From positions 124,001 to 188,000 of the forward strand of contig NZ_LTAY01000048.1 in NCBI RefSeq assembly GCF_002050515.1: a stretch of DNA of 64,000 nucleotides. The letters are read 5' to 3'. The translations under genes and the position numbers were made by a program. Of the stretch, positions 56,972-64,000 are shown piece by piece. Every line of letters begins with the position of its first letter. Positions within the stretch are counted from its first letter, which is position 1. A model generated the notes under the pieces. That model was not told the origin of the DNA. It saw only the letters and a program-made list of their open reading frames with translations, and searched no databases. The DNA comes from Clostridium thermobutyricum DSM 4928 (GTDB lineage Bacteria; Bacillota; Clostridia; Clostridiales; Clostridiaceae).

Positions 56972-57367
56972 ATGTATAAGAAAATAGAAGGATTTTATCA
57001 AGAGGCTTTGATTAAAAGTGGTTTAGATATAAAAGATGTGCATATATTAAGATACATGCTTGATTTTATGGATTCAGGCATTTTAAGAAAGCGTATTATA
57101 AATGGAAAAGATTTTTATTGGATAAGAACAGATTTAATTATAGAAGATAATCCTATATTAAAAATAAATTTGAAAAATTCTATTAGAAAAAGAATTAAAA
57201 AGCTTATTGATAAAGAATTTTTAGAATATGTTAATTATAAAAAAGGTACAAATAAAACTTTATATAGAAGAGGTAAAGCTTTAGAAAAAATTGAAGATAA
57301 AAATTATAAGAGAGATTTATCATATTTTATAAAAGGATATTCATGGAATAAAGAAGAATATTATTAA
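56972..57367 (+). CDS. Small winged-helix protein, paralogue of the replisome organiser N-terminus
   Basis: 131 residues. LDIKDVHILRYMLDFMDSG, KRIINGKDFYWIRTDLIIEDNPIL and KNSIRKRIKKLIDKEFLEY line up with the N-terminal domain of the replisome organiser encoded upstream (shared ..KE/KR-I-G..FYW-..., pattern and ILK-NSIR-R-K-L spacing). It lacks the phage C-terminal domain and ends in a basic, tyrosine-rich tail. It may bind the same DNA sites and act as a regulator or competitor. ATG 56960 contains the GGAGGTG ribosome binding site; ATG 56972 is the start. Confidence 0.75.
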   Translation: MYKKIEGFYQEALIKSGLDIKDVHILRYMLDFMDSGILRKRIINGKDFYWIRTDLIIEDNPILKINLKNSIRKRIKKLIDKEFLEYVNYKKGTNKTLYRRGKALEKIEDKNYKRDLSYFIKGYSWNKEEYY

Positions 57368-57394
57368 ATATAAAGTGAGTATAGGAAGGGAGAA

Positions 57395-57487
57395 ATGAGA
57401 AAAAATTATTTAATTGAATAATTAAGAGAGCATGCTAATACTTGAATTTCTGAAAATATGATTTTAGATATTTATAAAAATAAATAA
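57395..57487 (+). pseudogene. Possible decayed short gene
   Basis: A strong ribosome binding site (GGAAGGGAG) precedes ATG 57395, but the frame stops after 8 codons (TAA), continues for seven sense codons to a TGA, then for 13 to a final TAA. Read through, it gives MRKNYLIE, LREHANT, ISENMILDIYKNK. Could be a rotted phage gene, an 8-residue peptide, or chance. Confidence 0.25.
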
Positions 57488-57502
57488 TTATAATATTAAA
57501 AT

Positions 57503-57556
57503 AAAAAGAGCTACATGTAAGTAGAATTTTCTAACTTATTCTTTGTAGCTCTTTTT
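57503..57556. terminator. Bidirectional terminator after the replication cassette
   Basis: AAAAAGAGCTACA and TGTAGCTCTTTTT form a 13-base-pair stem with a 28-base loop that contains a smaller TAAGT/ACTTA stem. Serves the convergent DMT transporter gene as well. Confidence 0.85.
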
Positions 57557-57569
57557 ATATATAATTTTT

Positions 57570-58538
57570 TTATGCAAGTGAAGTAGCAAGTTCTTTTTTT
57601 CTTGCAGAACCTAATAAAACTCCAATTACAATTATTATACTAGCTATTAATAATCTAGCATTTAAATGATTATGCATGAATATAACTTGTAAGAAAACAG
57701 CCCAAACACCGTAAGTTATATTAAGTCCCATGGCTCTTGAAGGACCTATTTTGTGTACTGATACATAGTAAATCCAAGTTGAAAATGCTCCTATAGAAGC
57801 TGCTAAAAATGCAACAGCTCCAGAGTGTGAGAATATAACTGGAATAACATATTTAATTGCTCCCACAACTGGAAGTATTATTACTAAATCTATAATTAAA
57901 GATGAAGTAACAGTTATTAAAAGAGCCATATGTTGAGCTATAGTTTCTTTTTTCATACCCCATGATAAAAATACTCCTTGAATTCCCCATCCTAAAGCTG
58001 ATAAGAATGAGAAAACAAGTCCAAGAGCCATGTTAGGATGATGAATTGAAAGACTTCCAGGTTTATAACCTATATAAATTACAGCAAAAATTATTAATAT
58101 AAGTCCTAAATAAGTTTTCATAGGAAGTTTTTCTTTTAAAAATATTCTAGCAATTATAGCACCTAAAACAGGATATGTTGAAGAAATTATTGAAGCATAA
58201 GCAGCTCCAGAATATTTAACTCCTAGAATATAAAATAACATTCCAAGAGGACCTCCAAGTATTCCTGCAATTACTAATATTGCTCCATTTCTACTAAAAA
58301 AGCTAGGTATAATTTGTTTTATCTTACCTCTTATAACTAATGTTATAAAAGTCCAAAAACAAACAAATACATCATTTAAGAAATTGCTTAAAAAAGGTGC
58401 AAAGAATGCCATATAAGGACTTCCAAGCGGATTTAAAGTAAGTGCAATTCCTATTAAAACTGTGTTCATTGCCCAAGTGATACCAGAAATTAATCCAGCA
58501 CCATTACCAAGTAGGGCTAAATTATTATTTTTATTCAT
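57570..58538 (-). CDS. DMT-superfamily (EamA-type) transporter
   Basis: 322 residues, ten hydrophobic helices in two related halves of five. GLISGITWAMNTVLIGIAL at the start, AYASIISSTYPVLGAIIARIFLKEKL closing the first half (YPVLGAIIARIFLKEK is the EamA signature), and GPSRAMGLNITYGVWAVF in the second. Exporter of metabolites or amino acids in the drug/metabolite transporter group; substrate unknown. RBS CAAGGAGATT. Confidence 0.9.
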   Translation of the reverse strand: MNKNNNLALLGNGAGLISGITWAMNTVLIGIALTLNPLGSPYMAFFAPFLSNFLNDVFVCFWTFITLVIRGKIKQIIPSFFSRNGAILVIAGILGGPLGMLFYILGVKYSGAAYASIISSTYPVLGAIIARIFLKEKLPMKTYLGLILIIFAVIYIGYKPGSLSIHHPNMALGLVFSFLSALGWGIQGVFLSWGMKKETIAQHMALLITVTSSLIIDLVIILPVVGAIKYVIPVIFSHSGAVAFLAASIGAFSTWIYYVSVHKIGPSRAMGLNITYGVWAVFLQVIFMHNHLNARLLIASIIIVIGVLLGSARKKELATSLA

Positions 58539-58764
58539 TATAAAATCTCCTTGTGTAAAAATACCTACTCCATTTTAATAAAATAAATTTAGAATTACAT
58601 AAAAAATCAATTTATTTTACAAAAAAGAAATTGTATTAAATAAAAATACATGTATATTTAGTTAAAAAATAGTACTAAAATGTAAAAATAAGCTTTGAAA
58701 TTAGTTTTTATTTTTATGTGTAGTAAAATTAAAAAGTATCAAATTTAAATAGAAGGATTAAAGA

Positions 58765-59958
58765 ATGGATAGAAAAGAATTAAGAAAAGTATTAGAAAAT
58801 TCAAAATGTACTATTATTGATTTAAGAGATAGCAATTCTTTTAATGGATGGAAATTAAATGGAGAATTATTAGAAGGACATATAAAAGGAGCCTTAAATA
58901 TTTCAGCTAATTGGATAGATAAAGAAAGTTTATTAATAGAAGACGAGAACACTGTTATTCTTTGTTATTCTAAAGATGAAGAACTTATAAAAGGGTTTGA
59001 AATGTTTAAAGAAGTAAAAAAACTTGATTATTTTGATATGAGAGAATTAACTTTAGATGATAAAGATTTAGTTGAATACTATAAAAATTATAATCTTTTA
59101 GTACCTCCAGAATTTATTATAGAAAATAAAGATTTAAAAATATTTCATGTAGGTTTTGGAAGTGAAGAATCTACTTCAAGAAAAGGACACATAAAAAATA
59201 GTGTATATATTGATACTGATGAGCTTGAACCACCTCCACTTTGGAGAATTGCAAATAAAGAAATTTTAGAGGAAGTTTCTAAAAAATATGGACTTCATTG
59301 TAAAGATAAAGTAGTTATTAGTGCATGGGACCAAATGGCAGCTTTTAGGGTTGCATTAATATTTGAATATATGGGAATAGAAAATGTTATGGTTTTAAAT
59401 GGTGGCTTAGAATATTTTGAAAAAATGGGTTATCCATTAAGTAAAGAAAAAAATATATCAATAGAAGAATATTTAAAAACAGAAGACTATGAATTAAAAG
59501 AAGAGAAAAATAATTTAGACTTTGGAGTTCAAATTCCTAATAAAAAAGAAATTATTATAACTACAGAGGAAGTTAAAGAAAACTTAGAAAAAGAAGAGTT
59601 TACATTAGTAGATAATAGAACCTTTGAAGAATTTACAGGAGAAATATCAGGATATTCTTATCATGATAAAGCGGCAAGAATACCTAAAGCAAAATTTGGT
59701 TATGCAGGATTTTTTGGAGCAAATAGCTTAGATTATTATAGAAATATAGATGGAACTATGAAAGCTAAGGAAGATATAGAACATTTATGGAGAGAAATAG
59801 ATTTAAGTAAAAAGCTAGTATTTATGTGTGGAAGTGGATGGAGAGCAAGTGAAGTTTATTTTTATGCGAAAGTTTTAGGATATGAAAACATTGGGGTATA
59901 TAGTGATGGATGGATTGGATGGAGTAGTGATGAAAGAAATCCAATTGAAAAGGGATAA
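58765..59958 (+). CDS. Triple-rhodanese-domain sulfurtransferase-like protein
   Basis: 397 residues, three rhodanese folds in a row. Domain 1 (1-110): CTIIDLRD, GHIKGALNI, and a cysteine in ILCYSKDEE. Domain 2 (about 120-245): GHIKNSVYI, and VVISAWDQMAAFR where the catalytic cysteine position is occupied by alanine. Domain 3 (about 265-397): TLVDNRTFEEF, ARIPKAKF, and the active loop C355-GSGWRAS. Only the last domain has a convincing active site; the others may be structural. It may move sulfane sulfur or bind thiosulfate in the cytoplasm. RBS AGAAGGATT. Confidence 0.85.
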   Translation: MDRKELRKVLENSKCTIIDLRDSNSFNGWKLNGELLEGHIKGALNISANWIDKESLLIEDENTVILCYSKDEELIKGFEMFKEVKKLDYFDMRELTLDDKDLVEYYKNYNLLVPPEFIIENKDLKIFHVGFGSEESTSRKGHIKNSVYIDTDELEPPPLWRIANKEILEEVSKKYGLHCKDKVVISAWDQMAAFRVALIFEYMGIENVMVLNGGLEYFEKMGYPLSKEKNISIEEYLKTEDYELKEEKNNLDFGVQIPNKKEIIITTEEVKENLEKEEFTLVDNRTFEEFTGEISGYSYHDKAARIPKAKFGYAGFFGANSLDYYRNIDGTMKAKEDIEHLWREIDLSKKLVFMCGSGWRASEVYFYAKVLGYENIGVYSDGWIGWSSDERNPIEKG

Positions 59959-60129
59959 TATTTTCTATAATTAAATATATAAAGTGTAAAATATAGTTAA
60001 TTTTTATATATAATGGATTGGATTTAATATTATTTTTATTTATTTCATATTGGACTAAAACATATTTAAAATGAACAATATAATATAAAAATATCCATAT
60101 TATTAGATAGCATACTGATTTTTTATATA

Positions 60130-60138
60130 TGCTATAAT
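60130..60138 (+). promoter_or_regulatory. Extended -10 promoter of the LprI-like gene
   Basis: TG-C-TATAAT, a perfect extended -10. Transcription from it would pass through the hairpin at 60168-60197. Confidence 0.5.
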
Positions 60139-60167
60139 GCAACTGGAATTAAACTTTTAACATTAAA

Positions 60168-60197
60168 AAGGTGTGGTGAATAACTACATCTTTTTTT
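60168..60197 (+). terminator. Terminator-like hairpin in the leader of the LprI-like gene
   Basis: AAGGTGTGGT pairs with ACTACATCTT (10 pairs, two G-T) around GAATA, followed by a run of seven T (60191-60197) and at once by the AGGGGG ribosome binding site. It is either the late terminator of the rhodanese gene or an attenuator in the leader transcribed from the promoter at 60130. Confidence 0.6.
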
Positions 60198-60212
60198 AGG
60201 GGGATAGAAAAA

Positions 60213-60971
60213 ATGAAAAAAAAGAGAGGAATAATTGTTTCAGTTATAGTTGTAATAGTTATTTGCATTATAGGATATGGTGTATATTCTTATGAAGCAG
60301 GTAAAAGTGAAGTAAATAATACTTCAAATAAATCACAAGATTACACTAATGAGGTTAATACAAATAAGAATACAACAGAAAAAGATAATAAAAATTATTC
60401 AAGTAAGGAAACTAGCAATCAAAATAGTACATCTTCTAAGGAAGATAGTAATCAAAAAAATGTATCATCAAATAGCAAAAATGTTACACAATTAAATAAT
60501 AAAAGTAGTAAATCATCAAATACTCAAAAGAGTGAATCATCAAATAATCAAACAAATACAAATCAAACAAATAAATCAATAAATAATAATAATACATCTT
60601 CAAATAATAACAGCAATAATAATGACGAAGCATATAAGAAACGTCTTAAGGCTTTATCTGGAAAATATCAAGAGATGGAATCAAATTTACTAGATAAATA
60701 TGGACATAATAAATATGGTTTAATAACTCCAGGGCCAGGACCAGAAACTACAAAATTAGAAACTTCTTATTATAATGATTGGAATGATGTTCTAAATAGT
60801 GTATGGGGAGATTTAAAAGCAAATTTACCTGAAAGTCAAATGAAAAATCTAACAAAACAAGAAGTTGAATGGATAAATTCTAAAAATGGAAAAGATATTG
60901 GCGAACAAGGACAAATGACAAGAGATAGAGCAGTATATTTACTAAAGAAATATATTTATCAAATCTCATAA
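60213..60971 (+). CDS. Membrane-anchored protein with LprI/DUF1311-like domain
   Basis: 252 residues. A basic start (KKKRG), one membrane helix (IIVSVIVVIVICIIGYGVY), then about 115 residues of low-complexity S/N/K/T sequence, and a C-terminal domain from about 145 (KKRLKALSGKYQEMESNLL, LTKQEVEWINSKNG) typical of LprI-type lysozyme-inhibitor/DUF1311 proteins. The usual pair of domain cysteines is missing. The long flexible linker should carry the domain through the thick wall. Role: possibly protection against wall hydrolases; inferred only. RBS AGGGGG. Confidence 0.8.
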   Translation: MKKKRGIIVSVIVVIVICIIGYGVYSYEAGKSEVNNTSNKSQDYTNEVNTNKNTTEKDNKNYSSKETSNQNSTSSKEDSNQKNVSSNSKNVTQLNNKSSKSSNTQKSESSNNQTNTNQTNKSINNNNTSSNNNSNNNDEAYKKRLKALSGKYQEMESNLLDKYGHNKYGLITPGPGPETTKLETSYYNDWNDVLNSVWGDLKANLPESQMKNLTKQEVEWINSKNGKDIGEQGQMTRDRAVYLLKKYIYQIS

Positions 60972-60990
60972 ACAATTGTAAATTCTATGA

Positions 60991-61022
60991 AAAAATCGAT
61001 AGCAATAGTTATCGATTTTTTT
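60991..61022. terminator. Terminator after the LprI-like gene
   Basis: AAAAATCGATA and TATCGATTTTT, 11 base pairs, 8-base loop, T-run after and A-run before. Confidence 0.88.
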
Positions 61023-61146
61023 AGTTGTTTTAATTTTTAAATTAAAAATATATAATAAATAAAGTATAATATTAATTTAATAATAATCATAAAGAAATGA
61101 TTTATAATATAACAAGAGATAAATTTTTATAAGGGAAGTAGATAAT

Positions 61147-62451
61147 ATGAATTATATTTTAAATTTGATACCTCAATATGGATATATATTGGTATATGCA
61201 TTATTAACTGTAGAGTTAATGGGTGTACCTTTTTTGCCTGGAGAAATTCTAATGGTTTATTGTGGATTTTTGGTATTTAAAGGAAAACTTAATTTTATAC
61301 TTTTATTTATCTCTGCAACCTTTGGAGTAATTTCAGGTCTTACTTCTTCATATTTAATAGGAAACAAATTAGGTTCAACCTTTTTTTATAAACATGGTTC
61401 TAAATTTCACTTTGGACCAGATAAAATAGAAAAAGTTTCAAATCTATTAAATAAATATGGTTTGGCTTTAATTGTATTTATATGTTTTATTCCAGGATTA
61501 AAACATGTTATAGGATATTTTTCAGGAATGTCTTCAATGAATTTTAAAAAGTATGCTATAGGAGGATATTTAGGAGCTGGATTTTGGTCACTTACTTTTT
61601 TATGTATAGGAGATGCATTGGGAAGTAATTGGAGTCAATTTCACAAATATTTATTAAAATATTTAGTTACAGGTGCAATATTAATTACTGTATTAATTTT
61701 ATTATTTTATATAATAAAAATATATAGGAAAAAGATTTTTGAGTTTATAACAAAAATTATATTATTTTTGGCCAATGTATTTAAATCACTTGAAAGCTTA
61801 AGAATATTTGTATTAATAACAACTATAGTTTGCATAGTTTGTATAGATGCTTTTATAAATATAGTGCAAGGTCTTTTAAATAATAATTTTGCTCTATTTA
61901 ATGAAATTACATATTATCTAATAGAGAAAATATTTATTAGATATCCTATTTTCAGTTCTATATTTAAATTTTTAAATATATTAACCTCTGACTTTATGTA
62001 TATATTAATTCCATTACTTTTAATAATGTTTATTTTATATAAATCTACTCTTAAAAGTGTGGAAATAAAATATCTTATACTGACAGTATGTGGAGGATTT
62101 TTTATAAAATTTATATTAAATTATATAGTTAATATATTAAGCTCTAATATAGAGATATTGAGAAATCTATTAGATGGAAGATGTTTTACTGTAATAATAA
62201 TATATGGCTTTACAGGATATATATTAATTAAACATATAAATAATAATATTGTTAAAAAGGCGATAGTTATTATATTTTTAGTTATAAGCTGTGCAACTGG
62301 ATTAACTAATTTATTTTTCAAAAATGATTTAAGCTCAGTATTAGCTGGATATTCTTTAGGTGCTGTTTGGTTAACATTAAATATTATATTACTTGAAGTT
62401 ACTAATGTAATTCCAAATTTAAAGAAAAATGAAAAAGAGATATTTGAATAA
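61147..62451 (+). CDS. DedA-family membrane protein fused to a degenerate PAP2 domain
   Basis: 434 residues. Residues 1-195 form a DedA/SNARE-assoc domain: ELMGVPFLPGEILM, a G-rich GVISGLTSSYLIGNKLG, FICFIPGLKHVIGYFSGMSSM (the usual arginine of the F-x-R-x-x-PG motif is replaced by C-F-I). From about 200 the second half has six hydrophobic helices arranged like a PAP2 phosphatase, but where PSGH is expected there is DGRCF and near the end LTNLFFKNDLSSVLAGYSLGAVW, without the catalytic histidines. DedA proteins flip or transport phospholipids or undecaprenyl phosphate; the PAP2 half is probably inactive. RBS AAGGGAAG. Confidence 0.8.
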   Translation: MNYILNLIPQYGYILVYALLTVELMGVPFLPGEILMVYCGFLVFKGKLNFILLFISATFGVISGLTSSYLIGNKLGSTFFYKHGSKFHFGPDKIEKVSNLLNKYGLALIVFICFIPGLKHVIGYFSGMSSMNFKKYAIGGYLGAGFWSLTFLCIGDALGSNWSQFHKYLLKYLVTGAILITVLILLFYIIKIYRKKIFEFITKIILFLANVFKSLESLRIFVLITTIVCIVCIDAFINIVQGLLNNNFALFNEITYYLIEKIFIRYPIFSSIFKFLNILTSDFMYILIPLLLIMFILYKSTLKSVEIKYLILTVCGGFFIKFILNYIVNILSSNIEILRNLLDGRCFTVIIIYGFTGYILIKHINNNIVKKAIVIIFLVISCATGLTNLFFKNDLSSVLAGYSLGAVWLTLNIILLEVTNVIPNLKKNEKEIFE

Positions 62452-62462
62452 AATTTTATGAG

Positions 62463-62491
62463 AAGATGCAACATTAGTTGCATCTTTTTTT
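62463..62491 (+). terminator. Terminator after the DedA-PAP2 gene
   Basis: AAGATGCAAC and GTTGCATCTT, 10 base pairs, 4-base loop, seven T. Confidence 0.92.
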
Positions 62492-62563
62492 ATAAATAAT
62501 TTAGTAAAGGTTATAATAAAAAAGATATTAAATTAAAATATAGTTTGTAATATGAAGTATATA

Positions 62564-62598
62564 AAAATAAAAGATGTAGCAATTAAGCTACATCTTTT
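62564..62598 (-). terminator. Terminator of the MFS gene, overlapping its last codons
   Basis: AAAAGATGTAGC (62569-62580) and GCTACATCTTTT (62587-62598) form a 12-base-pair stem; read on the minus strand it ends TTTTATTTTT. The arm at 62587-62598 encodes the final KDVA of the MFS protein and its stop codon (62583-62585) lies in the loop. Confidence 0.85.
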
Positions 62599-63731
62599 AC
62601 TTTTATTTTAATTGAAATTAATCCTAAGAATATAATAACACTTGCAATAATAAATGGAGTGCTACTATTACATAATCCACTTATAATTCCTGATAAAATT
62701 GGAGCAATAGCTGCACCAAGCCATCTTACAAAGTTATAAGCACCAGATGTTATATCTCTTCCATATGGAGAAGATGCCATTGCATAAGTTGTGAATAATG
62801 CATTGTTTAATCCAGAAACTAGTCCACTTATAATAACAATTACAATTCTTATATATAAGTTATCTATAAAGAAAAGGCCTAACATAAGAATTATAAAAAT
62901 AATTAAGCTATATGGTAATATTTTTGAAACTTCATATTTCTTTTCTAAAGTATGTGAAAGAATTGCAGAACCATAAGCAAGCATTAATCCCCAACCACAG
63001 AATACAAGTCCAAGAACTATTGTTGGGATTTTAAGAACAAGTGGAGTATATGCTAGTATTACAAAGAATCCATAATAATAGCACATAGCGCCAATTGCTA
63101 CTTTTAAAAATCTTTTTAATTTTATTAGTTTTATTAAATCTGATATTCCAGCTACTTTTCTTTCTTTTTTATTTTCTGGTTCATAAACTAAAAATGTTAC
63201 AAGTAAAAATGCAATAAGTATAAATAAGCATGTAGCCATAAATGGTAATCTCCAAGAATAGTTTCCTAAGATTCCTCCAAGTAAAGGACCTCCAGCCATT
63301 CCAAGACCAATAGCAGCTTCATACATTCCAATTGCACTGCTTGGCTCGTCACTAAAAGAAATTAATAATACCATTGCAGTTGCAAAGAAAAATGCGTTTC
63401 CAAGTCCCCATCCAGCACGGAAAATTGAAAGTTCATTTATTCCACCTGAAACTGAACATAAAAATGAGAATATAGTTACTATTGCAAGTCCAATTACCAT
63501 CATTTTTTTATTACCTAATTTAGTTGATATAATTCCAGATGGTATCATCATGATTGCCATTGTAAATATGTATGCTGTAAAAAGCATTTCTATTTGCCAT
63601 GAATTTGCTCCAATGCTTTTAGCGATAGTTGGTAATAAAGGATCAACTACTCCAATTCCCATAAAAGCTAAAAATGTAGCAAAAATTGTTATGTATTTAG
63701 CTCTAGCTTTTTTATTTGAATTATTTGTCAT
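62583..63731 (-). CDS. Major facilitator superfamily transporter (drug-efflux-like)
   Basis: 382 residues, twelve hydrophobic helices. VDPLLPTIAKSIGANSWQIEMLFTAY starts the first helices (DPLLPTIAKSIGA is the DHA-type pattern), GIISTKLGNKKMMVIGL is the loop 2-3 signature, and the helix 5 G-rich motif is AIGLGMAGGPLLGG, typical of proton-driven drug exporters. Its promoter is overlapped by a double palindrome, so it is probably controlled by a MarR- or TetR-type repressor. RBS AGGAGG. Monocistronic. Confidence 0.92.
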   Translation of the reverse strand: MTNNSNKKARAKYITIFATFLAFMGIGVVDPLLPTIAKSIGANSWQIEMLFTAYIFTMAIMMIPSGIISTKLGNKKMMVIGLAIVTIFSFLCSVSGGINELSIFRAGWGLGNAFFFATAMVLLISFSDEPSSAIGMYEAAIGLGMAGGPLLGGILGNYSWRLPFMATCLFILIAFLLVTFLVYEPENKKERKVAGISDLIKLIKLKRFLKVAIGAMCYYYGFFVILAYTPLVLKIPTIVLGLVFCGWGLMLAYGSAILSHTLEKKYEVSKILPYSLIIFIILMLGLFFIDNLYIRIVIVIISGLVSGLNNALFTTYAMASSPYGRDITSGAYNFVRWLGAAIAPILSGIISGLCNSSTPFIIASVIIFLGLISIKIKVKDVA

Positions 63732-63780
63732 AAATATTCCTCCTATTAATTTATAAATTTCGAAAAAATCGACAAGAATT

Positions 63781-63809
63781 AGTATACCACTTTATAAATG
63801 ATATATCAA
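63781..63809 (-). promoter_or_regulatory. Promoter of the MFS gene (minus strand)
   Basis: Minus strand: TTGATA (63809-63804), 17 bases, TATACT (63786-63781) with extended TG. The -35 hexamer is part of the palindromic operator. Confidence 0.8.
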
Positions 63810-63835
63810 TAATTGATATATCAATTATTGATATA
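63802..63835. promoter_or_regulatory. Perfect 34-base palindrome containing two adjacent operator-like dyads
   Basis: TATCAATAATTGATA (63804-63818) is followed without a gap by TATCAATTATTGATA (63819-63833). Each is a 7-1-7 dyad and together they form a 34-base perfect palindrome. It covers the -35 of the MFS promoter, as expected of a repressor site bound by two dimers. The repressor gene is not in the window and may lie just to the right. Confidence 0.8.
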
Positions 63836-64000
63836 ATTCTATATTTTTTTATAATAAAATAATTCTAATAAAGGGAATATTTATCTTTAAACTGGTATAT
63901 AAAGATAAAATTTTAAGTGAAAATAAAATCTATATATATAGGTTTAAAATAAAAAATTATATTTTTAAAAGAATAAAAAAAATCCCTAAGTAAAACATTT
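63836..64000. other. AT-rich right edge with a small inverted repeat
   Basis: TTTATCTTTA (63880-63889) and TAAAGATAAA (63900-63909) are 10-base inverted repeats with a 10-base gap. No gene is recognisable before the window ends. Confidence 0.4.

Noticed and set aside
1-64000. Transposases, tRNA/rRNA genes, toxin-antitoxin pairs, restriction or other defence systems
   Set aside because: Looked for in all regions; none could be supported from the sequence.

Overview
The window is very AT-rich, mostly coded on the + strand, with many intrinsic terminators, strong AGGAGG-type ribosome binding sites, ATG/GTG/TTG starts and an L-box lysine riboswitch. Together with FtsH, HelD, tandem type I signal peptidases and SH3b-bearing peptidoglycan hydrolases, this points to a low-GC Firmicute of Clostridium sensu stricto, plausibly C. 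perfringens or a close relative. No rRNA, tRNA, insertion sequence or CRISPR array was seen.

Layout. 0-8 kb: lysine riboswitch and lysA, two signal peptidase I genes around a DUF3006-like gene, ftsH and helD. 8-16 kb: a tandem P-loop protein, a polar amino acid ABC importer, an ECF sigma factor with a probable membrane anti-sigma partner, a CDF cation exporter and an M18 aminopeptidase transcribed from back-to-back promoters. 16-24 kb: one giant gene for a GT84/GH94 cyclic beta-glucan synthase-like protein. 24-28.4 kb: a small unknown protein, a P-loop NTPase, cutC and prfC.

28.5-54.4 kb is a cell-envelope island. A secreted glucosaminidase and an N-acetylmuramoyl-L-alanine amidase, both ending in four SH3b repeats, bracket an 11-gene Wzx/Wzy-type polysaccharide operon (PglF/CapD-like dehydratase, initiating sugar transferase, epimerase, several glycosyltransferases, a polymerase fused to a glycosyltransferase, a flippase). 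A second set follows: a GT2 enzyme, a GT2-CDP-glycerol transferase fusion and a TagG/TagH-like ABC exporter (teichoic-acid-like), then a minus-strand GtrB/GT-C pair likely to add sugars to envelope polymers outside the cell.

54.4-57.5 kb holds an isolated phage-type replication cassette (winged-helix replisome organiser, DnaB-like helicase, a second winged-helix protein) behind an extremely AT-rich leader, with no integrase, capsid or lysis genes in view. 57.5-64 kb returns to chromosomal genes: a DMT transporter, a triple-rhodanese protein, an LprI-like membrane-anchored protein with a terminator in its leader, a DedA-PAP2 fusion with a decayed phosphatase half, and an MFS exporter whose promoter is overlapped by a perfect double operator.

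The observations I would follow first are the orphan replication cassette, the near-identical SH3b ends bracketing the capsule operon, the Wzy-glycosyltransferase fusion, the double palindromic operator, and two places where a terminator-like hairpin and a promoter are interleaved (lysA-lepB and upstream of the LprI-like gene).
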